Assembly: GCF_947487605.1 (NCBI RefSeq)
Contig: NZ_CANKXK010000006.1
Coordinates: forward strand, 174,852 to 238,851
Length of the DNA stretch: 64,000 nucleotides
DNA from: an uncultured Algibacter sp.
GTDB lineage: Bacteria > Bacteroidota > Bacteroidia > Flavobacteriales > Flavobacteriaceae
Direction: 5' to 3'
Of the stretch, positions 9,328 to 17,546 are shown in pieces; the first letter of the stretch is position 1, and each line of letters begins with the position of its first letter. Below the pieces are notes generated by a model. It was not told the origin of the DNA. It did no database searches and worked only from the letters and a program-made list of their open reading frames with translations. The position numbers were made by a program, and so were the translations under genes.

Positions 9328-9365
9328 TTTTTTATCTTTATTGGCTAATTTAATTTTTAGATTCT

Positions 9366-10340
9366 ATGAGAGAAATTGCAGAGGTTGCAAAAATAATACG
9401 TGATACAATTGAGCTAAGAATTGAATATAATGGTGTAGTTCAAAATTTTACGTATCAAGGTAATTGGGTTAATGAAATACAAAAAACTTATTTCGATAAA
9501 ACAGTTTCTTTAGTTGTAAAGCAGATTGATGAAATTCTAGATTATGACAATCCTAAACACATTGACTATGTTAAAGGGATATCTAATAAATTAAAAAGAA
9601 AACTAATCGACATTAATACTTTAAAGACTGATAATTTAGAGAATTTAGATTATCAAATTTACGATTGGGATATGTCTTTAGTATATCCTGTAAATCCACC
9701 TAAAGAAAAGACAAAGGAGTTATGGATAAATTCTATATCTGGAAAAGACGATAGATACGAATATGTTTTGCAGATAATTGCTGGTTTTTTTGACATTGAT
9801 TATGATAATCCAGTCACGCATAACCAAGAAGAACTTAATTTATATTTATTTGAAAAACACTCTGTAAAAAAGGATGACTTACAACTTATTTACGCTAAAG
9901 CCCATCTGGCTTATATAATAGAATTACATAGGATTCTGATATTTTCATTACATCAAAAATTTCAAACAATAATTGAGTTTATTGAGGAATTGGAACAATT
10001 TAAAGGAGATTATCTACCACAAGAAAACACTAGCAAAAAAGGTAAACTTTACTACAAAGGAGCAAAATATGAACTCGCTTTTTTGTTTAATTTCTTGTAT
10101 GACTATGATTATGTTATAGGCAGTACTAGAGAGAGTGATTCTATAAGGTACATTAAACACTTTATAAATGAAAGTGAAATGTATTTTTTCAAAGGCAAAG
10201 AACCCATAAAAGTAGCGGGAATAGTTAATGATTTCGGACGTATAGGAAATGGTGAAGGTCACGTGGAGAAAGAAATAAAGTTTACCGAAAAACTAATAGA
10301 AAATCTTGAAAAACGCCTTGATGAACTAAATGATATGTAA
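9366..10340 (+). CDS. element protein of unknown function (324 aa)
   Basis: Not recognised with confidence. Soluble, charged, no signal peptide or membrane helix. The C-terminal third, with YYKGAKYELAFLFNFLYDY, vaguely recalls the C-terminal domain of RteC, a regulator of Bacteroides conjugative elements, but the RteC ending is absent. It follows the integrase by 38 nt and ends where copy 2 of the 36-bp repeat begins. An element regulator or a defence protein are both possible. Confidence 0.6.
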   Translation: MREIAEVAKIIRDTIELRIEYNGVVQNFTYQGNWVNEIQKTYFDKTVSLVVKQIDEILDYDNPKHIDYVKGISNKLKRKLIDINTLKTDNLENLDYQIYDWDMSLVYPVNPPKEKTKELWINSISGKDDRYEYVLQIIAGFFDIDYDNPVTHNQEELNLYLFEKHSVKKDDLQLIYAKAHLAYIIELHRILIFSLHQKFQTIIEFIEELEQFKGDYLPQENTSKKGKLYYKGAKYELAFLFNFLYDYDYVIGSTRESDSIRYIKHFINESEMYFFKGKEPIKVAGIVNDFGRIGNGEGHVEKEIKFTEKLIENLEKRLDELNDM

Positions 10341-10375
10341 AATTCTAGGGAATGCTAGGGAGACCCTAGCTATAC
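10340..10375. repeat. 36-bp repeat, copy 2
   Basis: Differs from copy 1 (8026-8061) at one base, which shortens the inner palindrome to GCTAGGG-AGA-CCCTAGC. Starts on the last base of the preceding gene's stop codon and lies upstream of the HTH gene at 10426. Confidence 0.75.
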
Positions 10376-10425
10376 CTAGATAAAACCCAAAAATTTGCAT
10401 CATAATAATTTAAAAAACTATAATT

Positions 10426-10725
10426 ATGATGACACAAGAATCACAGATTTCAATTATTCCATTTGGAGAGCTTAAAAAGCTTTTACTTCCATTACATAAC
10501 AAGTTAGCTCAACTTGAATCAAAACTTGATAAAACAAGCTCTAAACCATTAAAAAAGTACTACCGTAACAAAGAACTAAAGTTGCATTTTGGTTTATCAC
10601 AAAATACTATAATTAAATATAGAAATAATGGTCAAATTCCATTTACTACAATTGGAGATGTTTATTTATACCCTGTTAAGGAAATAGATGAAATTTTATC
10701 TAAAAACCTTCAGTCCTACGGTTGA
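10426..10725 (+). CDS. small helix-turn-helix protein (excisionase-like)
   Basis: 99 aa. An N-terminal coiled segment (about 12-38, LLLPLHNKLAQLESKL) is followed by a MerR/Xis-type winged HTH: YYRNKELKLHFGLSQNTIIKY, then IPFTTIGDVYLYPVKEIDEIL. This layout is typical of Bacteroidota excisionase-like or plasmid-maintenance regulators. Adjacent to repeat copy 2, so it may bind it. A second protein with the same architecture is encoded at 26296. Confidence 0.75.
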   Translation: MMTQESQISIIPFGELKKLLLPLHNKLAQLESKLDKTSSKPLKKYYRNKELKLHFGLSQNTIIKYRNNGQIPFTTIGDVYLYPVKEIDEILSKNLQSYG

Positions 10726-10912
10726 GATTAGAATTTTTAAAATTAAAATTGAAACACCTCGAAGAGGAAACCTATTAATAGTTCTTTTAGTCTAATAATA
10801 AGTTTTATCTAATAATTTATATAGTATAATACAGGTCTATTCAGAAGTACTTCAACTTGTAATCTACAAATTTGAACTATACTGTTTTAGATATAACAAT
10901 TAATAAAATACA

Positions 10913-11386
10913 ATGCCAGAAAATAAAAAGAATTACGACCACCAGTTTACCAAGATTTACAAAAAAGTAAAATCGGCAAAAAACTTAAGTGAATTAGAAA
11001 AGCTTATTTTATCAGAAATTATAAGCTACCAAATGCACGGACGCTATTTCTATATGACTAATGACAGTTTAAGTTTAGAGTTTGGATGTAGCCCTAAAAG
11101 AATACAAACAGCAATTTCAAACCTAAATCCCATACTTCATAAGGAACATTATTATCCAGTACCACCAGAGGGTGGAAGACCAAAAAAACGAAGAAAACTA
11201 TTGGTTAAAAATTTAGTTGGAATAATACCTCAAAAAGTACTACTAGAAATGAATATTGATATTGAAGAATTTAAAACTATAGAAGATTTTATAAAATGGG
11301 CAAAACTCACATTGGTAACAAGTGAATTAATAACAGCTTTCTTGGAACTAAACCCTATTATTGAAAAAAAACTGGGGAAAATTTAA
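10913..11386 (+). CDS. winged-helix protein, possibly replication-related
   Basis: 157 aa. Residues 20-80 look like the winged helix that opens many plasmid replication initiators and phage regulators: LSELEKLILSEIISYQ, then NDSLSLEFGCSPKRIQTAISNL. A basic segment GGRPKKRRK follows. The rest is unrecognised. Preceded by 187 nt of AT-rich DNA with no clear element. Confidence 0.55.
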   Translation: MPENKKNYDHQFTKIYKKVKSAKNLSELEKLILSEIISYQMHGRYFYMTNDSLSLEFGCSPKRIQTAISNLNPILHKEHYYPVPPEGGRPKKRRKLLVKNLVGIIPQKVLLEMNIDIEEFKTIEDFIKWAKLTLVTSELITAFLELNPIIEKKLGKI

Positions 11387-11473
11387 AATATTCTATAAAT
11401 GACACTAACCCAATTTATGAATATCACTGATTTTAGTACCATAAAAGCTAATAAATCATTATTGCAGGTTCTC

Positions 11474-11574
11474 TTTACCCGTACATAGAATTTTATAAAA
11501 ATAAAATTAAGCAATCAAATGTCATGCAATAAGGCTTTATAAACCAGTATGTTGAGAGAAAGGTAACGGGTAAA
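11474..11574. repeat. widely spaced inverted repeat TTTACCCGT / ACGGGTAAA
   Basis: TTTACCCGT at 11474-11482 and ACGGGTAAA at 11566-11574, 83 bp apart, between convergent genes. A/T-rich direct motifs lie between them. Could be an origin or transfer site of the element; nothing proves it. Confidence 0.35.
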
Positions 11575-11793
11575 TCAATCCCCAAATTGTAATTCCAAGC
11601 GTTCTGGAGAAGTTAAATACTCAACTTCGTTTAAATAGGCTAATATATTATTCCTCTTCAAATAATTATATTCTTGTACTAATGAATAGTTGGAATAATC
11701 AGAAGCTTCTTCATAGTTTAAACTAATATAATTTATTAATTGTTGTTTTAATAATGGCATATACTCTATTGTTGTTTCGTTTACTTCTATCAT
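11575..11793 (-). CDS. small hypothetical protein (72 aa)
   Basis: Not recognised. Start taken at the ATG at 11793 (MIEVNETTIEYMP) because the upstream extension is poly-Lys/Ile coded by AT-rich leader. Acidic, with many Tyr/Asn/Glu. Lies 10 nt downstream of the HTH gene at 12007, probably co-transcribed. Confidence 0.5.
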   Translation of the reverse strand: MIEVNETTIEYMPLLKQQLINYISLNYEEASDYSNYSLVQEYNYLKRNNILAYLNEVEYLTSPERLELQFGD

Positions 11794-11803
11794 AATTTTA
11801 ATT

Positions 11804-12007
11804 TTATTCTTGATTATTTCTTTTTGGCGCAAAATATTTCAACAAGCTATTGTGTATTCTCCACTTTTTATTTTGCTTGGATAATAGTAATGGTTGCCCT
11901 TTATATTTCTTCTTCAGTTCTACCAAACGGTAGCGAAGTGTACGCTCTGAGATGTCACATATTTGCATAACCTCAGCACTTGAATAATAGGTTTTAATCT
12001 TTTTCAT
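11804..12007 (-). CDS. small helix-turn-helix protein (67 aa)
   Basis: MKKIKTYYSSAEVMQICDIS followed by ERTLRYRL: a MerR/Xis-type HTH whose second helix is well formed. Basic C-terminus. The start at 12007 is chosen over 12034 because homologues of this type begin close to the HTH. Transcribed away from the secreted-protein gene at 12174. Confidence 0.6.
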   Translation of the reverse strand: MKKIKTYYSSAEVMQICDISERTLRYRLVELKKKYKGQPLLLSKQNKKWRIHNSLLKYFAPKRNNQE

Positions 12008-12173
12008 AATATTGCTTTTACATATAAATAGCACGTGAAATAAAAAAGTTCAGAAATATTTCATGAAGAAGTAAATTTTCCTGAATAGTCCTAAATTTTA
12101 ACTATTATTGTAATAGAATTTTTCTCTCAAGAATATTAATAGCACTTTTAAAAACTTATTAAAACATATTCTT

Positions 12174-13253
12174 ATGATTAAAAATTTCATTCTATTATTG
12201 TTAGTCATTCTACTAACAAATTATTCATTTGGTCAAGTCTTTAAAAATAGCTCTGGTAAAGGCATATTTTTTACAGAAAAAGCAAAACAGTTTACTGTTG
12301 AAACTACAGCTTCAGAAAAAACAACAAAATTCGATTTTAAGTTTAACACTTTACTAAATAAAAAAGGTAAAGATTGGTCAACTTCATATTATAAGTTAGC
12401 TGACCTAAATAATGACGGCAAAAAAGAAGATACAGAACGATTAAAAACAGTTCAAACTTCGGTTGGGTTAACATTTAAATTGGGAATCGAAAATGAAACT
12501 TCTTTAGTCAATAATTTAAATCATCCAGCAATAAGTTTTCAATTTGGTATAATAAAAAGTGTTGATTCACTTAACCAGAATAATTTTGCTAGTGGTGCGC
12601 CTATACCATTTTCTTTTGGTTTAACCGTTAGTGGTAAATATGATAACAAAAAGACATTATACGATACCAATAGTGAAACCTTTAGTACAGAACATCCATA
12701 TAGTTTTTCTGTAGATGGTCATACAGAATTATTCTTCAGAAATATTAACTGGTTCACATTAGGTTTTACTGGTGGTTTTGTAAACACCACCAATTATGGA
12801 GACTTAACATCTTTTCAGTTGATTGATTCTGAGGTTATTATTGATAATAATATTACATCATTATCTTCAAAACCTGATGGTAAAATTGGTGACTTAGATA
12901 GAGTTAACAACTTTTATTTTAGTGCTTCTCTACCATTATTCCCATTCTCTAAAAAGGAAACCAGAAACATTGCTAATTCGGTGATTGAAAAAATAGGTTT
13001 CACACCTTTTTATTACGGAACTTTTGGAGATTCAAAAACGGATAATGCTGGGTGTTTAATTTCTTTTGTAAATAAGTCATTTAGAAACAATGAGTATTCA
13101 TCATTATTTGATGGAAGTTTCAATTTTGGTGTTGATTGGGCTAAAAAAAGTGGTAATTGGGGGAAGCCAGTTTACTTCATTGGTGGCACACTATCTATTG
13201 ATGGCATAATTAAAGGCTCAAGACCAGTTGATGAAGATAAAAGCAATAGATAA
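12174..13253 (+). CDS. secreted or outer-membrane protein of unknown function (359 aa)
   Basis: Signal peptide (residues 1-20, ending SFG). The mature part alternates polar and aromatic residues like a beta-barrel (FRNINWFTLGFTGGFV, FSASLPLFPF). Near residue 80 is a calcium-loop-like DLNNDGKKED. No family recognised. It sits between the element core and the defence operon; a surface protein carried as cargo is the simplest view. Confidence 0.6.
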   Translation: MIKNFILLLLVILLTNYSFGQVFKNSSGKGIFFTEKAKQFTVETTASEKTTKFDFKFNTLLNKKGKDWSTSYYKLADLNNDGKKEDTERLKTVQTSVGLTFKLGIENETSLVNNLNHPAISFQFGIIKSVDSLNQNNFASGAPIPFSFGLTVSGKYDNKKTLYDTNSETFSTEHPYSFSVDGHTELFFRNINWFTLGFTGGFVNTTNYGDLTSFQLIDSEVIIDNNITSLSSKPDGKIGDLDRVNNFYFSASLPLFPFSKKETRNIANSVIEKIGFTPFYYGTFGDSKTDNAGCLISFVNKSFRNNEYSSLFDGSFNFGVDWAKKSGNWGKPVYFIGGTLSIDGIIKGSRPVDEDKSNR

Positions 13254-13314
13254 GTTTCTCTTTTCTGGTTTAATAACTATTTAAATAAATTATTTTATTA
13301 GTATTAATTTATAC

Positions 13315-13345
13315 ATCATTTAATGATATATAAATACTATATTTA
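13315..13345 (+). promoter_or_regulatory. operator palindrome and -7 box of the defence operon
   Basis: The perfect 13-bp palindrome ATCATT-T-AATGAT (13315-13327) lies just upstream of a -7-like TATATTTA (13338-13345) and 39 bp before the XRE start. Its position over the -33 region suggests autorepression by the XRE protein. Confidence 0.55.
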
Positions 13346-13366
13346 TTGATTCAAAAATCTCTCTAC

Positions 13367-13576
13367 ATGAATCGAATTAGAATAATCCTTGATGAGAAAG
13401 GAATAAAACAAACTTGGTTGGCTGAAAAGCTTAATAAAAGTTACAATATGGTCAACAGCTATGTAACAAATAAGAGACAACCTAGCGTGGATGTTTTATA
13501 TCAAATAGCAGAACTATTAAATATTAGTGTGAAGGATTTATTAACTGATAACCAAGAGCTGAATGCAGATAATTAA
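13367..13576 (+). CDS. XRE-family HTH regulator heading the defence operon
   Basis: 69 aa, almost entirely a lambda-repressor-like HTH (GIKQTWLAEKLNKSYNMVNSYV, given in part as KQTWLAEKL and YNMVNSYV, then QIAELLNISVKDLL). Start at the ATG at 13367 (MNRIRIILDEKG), the conserved family opening; the earlier in-frame start adds seven residues. Its 3' end overlaps the helicase start by 14 nt, so the two are translationally coupled. Likely controls expression of the toxic restriction genes, like C proteins. Confidence 0.8.
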   Translation: MNRIRIILDEKGIKQTWLAEKLNKSYNMVNSYVTNKRQPSVDVLYQIAELLNISVKDLLTDNQELNADN

Positions 13577-16500
13577 CAATAAAGACAGCCGATTACTAGA
13601 TGTTCTAAAAACAATAGTAAATGAAAAATCCAATATATATTTAAGTTGCAATAACTTCACATCGTTTGCCGTTTTTGAGCTTATCGATATCTTAAAAAAC
13701 TCAAATAAAGTTGAAGTTTTACTCGATTTTCATACTCAAAACGAAGACGACTTCAAATTCATTCAAAATAATAATGAGAAGCAACTCAATTTAAAATTAG
13801 ACAGAAAACATAGAATAAATCAGGTTATTAGTTTAATTGAAGATAAAATTCAATTTCGCAAAGGTAGCGTAGGCAATCAGAATATTTTAATTATAGAAAA
13901 TGAAGGTACTTCTACCTGTTTCACATTAACTCCAATGAATCTGGATTCTGTTAGTTTAGGAGTGTTGCCTTCAGACATACCAATTTTTATCAATTCATTT
14001 GAAGACACCAATAATCAATATTTAAGCTTGTTTCAGAACTCGTGGAATAATAGTAATCAGTCATTAAATGATTTAGTCGTAGAAAAATTAGAAAAAGGAA
14101 CAAGAAGTTATACAGGTGAAGAAATTTATAAATACTGTATTCGTGAGATATTCCATTATTCAACTGTGAATGAAAGAGCGGATGAAAAATTAAAAAAAAT
14201 TGGGTTTAAAGATTCTAAAATTTGGAGTTTACTTTATAATTTTCAGAAAGATGCTGTCATTGGAGCAATTGAAAAAATAGAGACCTATGGTGGTTGTATC
14301 ATTGCTGATTCAGTTGGATTAGGAAAAACTTTTGAAGCTCTAGGTGTAATTCACTATTATTCTCTTCAAAACAAGAACATTTTAGTGTTATCTCCTAAGA
14401 AATTAAGAGAAAACTGGACACTATATTCAAGGAATACAGATAAAAGAAATATTCTAGCTAAAGACCGTCTTAATTATGACGTATTAAATCATACAGATTT
14501 ATCCAGAACACGTGGAAAATCAGGCGATATAGATTTAGACACTATTAATTGGGGGATTTATGACCTTGTGGTGATTGATGAATCACATAATTTCCGTAAT
14601 AATCCTAATAAAAGGGGTATTACACGCTATAGGCGTCTAATGACTGATATTATAAAAGCCAATGTTAGAACACGTGTATTAATGTTATCTGCCACCCCAG
14701 TTAACAATAAAATGAATGACCTTAAGAACCAAATTGCATTCATTACTGAAGGTGATGATGCAGCCTTTATTTCTCAAGGAATAGACAGTATTACTCAAGT
14801 CATGCGTGATTCTCAACGTAGATTTACTCAATGGTATCGTGATGGTGACCCAGATGACCTTGATGTAAACGAACTAATGGAAAGTTTAGATGGTTCATAT
14901 TTCAGAATTTTAGACATGCTGACTATTGCTAGGTCAAGAAAGCATATTGAAAAATACTATGACACTTCAAATATTGGTAAGTTTCCAACTCGTTTAAAGC
15001 CAGATACTGTACATCCCGAAATTGATACCAAAGGAAAATTTAGAGATATTGGTCAAGTTTATGATGAGATAAGTACACTTACACTAGCCTCTTATACGCC
15101 TTTAGGATATGTAAGAGCAGATAAACGAGATTTCTATGAGGAAAAATACGATATGCAAACGCATACAGGTAGCGTATTTAGACAAGTAGACCGTGAACAG
15201 AGTTTGATATATTTAATGCGTGTTAATCTCTTAAAACGTCTAGAAAGCTCTATTCATTCCTTTAAGTTAACTACAGAAAAGTTAATTGAATTGGTAAATG
15301 CTAATTTAAAGCAACTTAAAGACCATCAAAATGGAGAAACTGATTACGACCTCAACATCACAGATGTAGATATTGATGATACAGAACTGGAAGATTTATT
15401 AGTTGGTGGAAAAACCAAAGTATTAATTCAAGATATTGATACTATTCGTTGGAGACAGGATTTAGAACATGATAAGCGCATTTTAACAAAGTTATTAGGG
15501 AACATCAAATTAATTGATGTAGAACGGGATGCAAAACTTAAAGAGTTAAAAGACCGCATTTCTGAAAAGGTAGACAAACAACCATACAATAAAGGAAATA
15601 AAAAGGCTATTATTTTCACAGCTTTTGCTGATACTGCAAACTATTTGTACAAGGAATTAAGTGGTTGGTTAAAAGAAGAAAAAGGGCTCAATAGTGCTTT
15701 AGTGACAGGTTCTGGAAACAACAAAACCAATATGAAGGATTGTCGAAGCGACCTCAGCTCGATTTTGACTCATTTCTCACCTCGTTCAAAAAACAGAAAA
15801 GATATTTTTCCAGATGCTACCAGTGAGATAGATATTTTATTTTGTACCGATTGTATTTCTGAAGGTCAAAACCTTCAAGACTGTGATTATCTAGTTAACT
15901 ATGACATTCACTGGAATCCAGTACGTATTATTCAACGTTTTGGACGTATTGACCGTATCGGCTCTATTAACGAAAGTATTCAGTTAGTAAACTTTTTTCC
16001 TTCAATGGAGTTAGACCAGTTTATAGATTTAGTAGCTCGTGTACAAGGACGTATGGTAATGCTTGATGTTTCCGCTACAGGTGAAGATAATGTAATTAGT
16101 AGGTCTAACCGTGAAATGCAAGACCTAGATTACCGTAAAAGACAATTAAAACAATTACAAAATCAAGTATTGGATTTAGAAGATATTGATGGAAATATTT
16201 CTATTACCGACATGACCTTTAATGATTTTAAAATTGATTTAGAAAAAAGCTCAGACCAACAATTAGCAGATTTAAGTGACATTCCACCAGCATCTTATGC
16301 TGTGGTAAAATCTAATCTTTCTGAAGTTAAAGAAGGGGTGATTTACTGCTTAAAAGATACAAGTGCAGATTATAAGGACAAGCTTAAAAATAACATATTG
16401 TATCCATTCTTTTTAGTTTACATTAGTCTAGATGGCACACACATGGTTAAACCATCTCAATCGAAAAAAGCTCTAGATTATTTCCGTAAACTATGTATGG

Positions 16501-16733
16501 GGCAAGATGGTGTATTAACAGATTTAGTGGCTCAATTTGAAAAAGAAACCAAGAACACCAAAAATATGACGGCTTACACCAAAGCTTTAAAAAACACCAT
16601 TCAAGAAGTTATTGGGGTTCAAGAAGAAATAGGATTAGATTCCCTAGCTAGTCAAGGTGGTACAACATTGTTTAGCAAAGCTATGAGTGATGAAGATTCG
16701 TTGGAATTAGTAAGTTATTTAATAATCAAATAA
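13563..16733 (+). CDS. SNF2/DEAD-type helicase with N-terminal PLD-like domain
   Basis: 1056 aa ATP-dependent DNA translocase. N-terminal 170 residues resemble the phospholipase-D-like domain fused to helicases in defence islands (NIYLSCNNFTSFAVFELIDI, here quoted in 20 residues). Walker A ADSVGLGKT (248-256), DESH box (339-342), SATPVN motif III, and the helicase C half with FCTDCISEGQNLQDCDYLVN and QRFGRIDRIGS. The HKD signature of active PLD is not obvious. Encoded directly upstream of a DUF4391 gene (start right after its stop) and a type III-like mod-res pair. Expected to act on DNA together with them. Confidence 0.88.
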   Translation: MQIINNKDSRLLDVLKTIVNEKSNIYLSCNNFTSFAVFELIDILKNSNKVEVLLDFHTQNEDDFKFIQNNNEKQLNLKLDRKHRINQVISLIEDKIQFRKGSVGNQNILIIENEGTSTCFTLTPMNLDSVSLGVLPSDIPIFINSFEDTNNQYLSLFQNSWNNSNQSLNDLVVEKLEKGTRSYTGEEIYKYCIREIFHYSTVNERADEKLKKIGFKDSKIWSLLYNFQKDAVIGAIEKIETYGGCIIADSVGLGKTFEALGVIHYYSLQNKNILVLSPKKLRENWTLYSRNTDKRNILAKDRLNYDVLNHTDLSRTRGKSGDIDLDTINWGIYDLVVIDESHNFRNNPNKRGITRYRRLMTDIIKANVRTRVLMLSATPVNNKMNDLKNQIAFITEGDDAAFISQGIDSITQVMRDSQRRFTQWYRDGDPDDLDVNELMESLDGSYFRILDMLTIARSRKHIEKYYDTSNIGKFPTRLKPDTVHPEIDTKGKFRDIGQVYDEISTLTLASYTPLGYVRADKRDFYEEKYDMQTHTGSVFRQVDREQSLIYLMRVNLLKRLESSIHSFKLTTEKLIELVNANLKQLKDHQNGETDYDLNITDVDIDDTELEDLLVGGKTKVLIQDIDTIRWRQDLEHDKRILTKLLGNIKLIDVERDAKLKELKDRISEKVDKQPYNKGNKKAIIFTAFADTANYLYKELSGWLKEEKGLNSALVTGSGNNKTNMKDCRSDLSSILTHFSPRSKNRKDIFPDATSEIDILFCTDCISEGQNLQDCDYLVNYDIHWNPVRIIQRFGRIDRIGSINESIQLVNFFPSMELDQFIDLVARVQGRMVMLDVSATGEDNVISRSNREMQDLDYRKRQLKQLQNQVLDLEDIDGNISITDMTFNDFKIDLEKSSDQQLADLSDIPPASYAVVKSNLSEVKEGVIYCLKDTSADYKDKLKNNILYPFFLVYISLDGTHMVKPSQSKKALDYFRKLCMGQDGVLTDLVAQFEKETKNTKNMTAYTKALKNTIQEVIGVQEEIGLDSLASQGGTTLFSKAMSDEDSLELVSYLIIK

Positions 16734-17546
16734 ATGGCGTTTCAATATAACAACATATTAAATATTCCTGAACGAAGCATTTTAGATAAACGCTTAACTA
16801 AAGCCTTTTTTCTAAAAAATTTCTCGTTATCTGCTGCTGAAAAAAAGCTATTAAATAATAATATTCAAAGCATGACTTGGTTAGCAAGTATTAAACCAGC
16901 CACGGTTAATATTCCTGCTGTTATTAATGCAGATTATAATTATGAAGAAATTCAAATTATGGTGTGTACAATTGCGGATAATAAGTTAAACGAACTTGCA
17001 GAAAAATGTATGACACTATTTCAAAAGTACATTCCTTACCAGATGCTTGTTATTGTTGAAGATGCTAATGAATTTAAAATCAATGTATGTGATAAGCGTA
17101 TTAATAAAGCAGAAACAAACAAACGTACTATAGACCGTTCCTTTATAACAAATAATCTATCCAAACTTTATAAAAACAACCTCAGCGAATTATTTTTTAA
17201 GGCACTAGATTTTAAAAATTTAGATAAAACCAATCTAGAATTACTTTACAAAAGCTATATACAAGCTGTAGTGCAATTTCAAGCTGCGAGTATTACAGGT
17301 AGCTATCAAAAAAGAACAAACAAGCGTACTGTTGAAGATATGCAGAACCTTGAAGCTATAGAATTATTGGAGCGAGACATAATTTCACTAACAAACCAAA
17401 TAAAAAAAGAAAACCAACTGAACGAAAAAGTACAGTTGAATATTAAAATACAAGAAAAACGTAAAGAGATACAATCTCTTAAAGATACACTAACCAAAGA
17501 TGAGCATAGAAAAAATAAACAAAGGAGACAACCTCAGTCAAAGTGA
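16734..17546 (+). CDS. DUF4391-like protein
   Basis: 270 aa, cytoplasmic. Matches my memory of DUF4391: FLKNFSLSAAEKKLLNNNI near the N-terminus, IQIMVCTI, and a long C-terminal coiled coil (about 205-265, Glu/Lys/Gln-rich). DUF4391 genes are repeatedly found between a SNF2 helicase and a type III-like methylase; biochemical role unknown. Starts on the base after the helicase stop and overlaps the methylase start by 47 nt in another frame, a strong sign of coupling. Confidence 0.75.
   Translation: MAFQYNNILNIPERSILDKRLTKAFFLKNFSLSAAEKKLLNNNIQSMTWLASIKPATVNIPAVINADYNYEEIQIMVCTIADNKLNELAEKCMTLFQKYIPYQMLVIVEDANEFKINVCDKRINKAETNKRTIDRSFITNNLSKLYKNNLSELFFKALDFKNLDKTNLELLYKSYIQAVVQFQAASITGSYQKRTNKRTVEDMQNLEAIELLERDIISLTNQIKKENQLNEKVQLNIKIQEKRKEIQSLKDTLTKDEHRKNKQRRQPQSK

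Noticed and set aside
13563..16733. DISARM or BREX system
   Set aside because: DrmB-type DUF1998 and the BREX pglZ/brxC genes are missing; Mod and Res are of type III kind.
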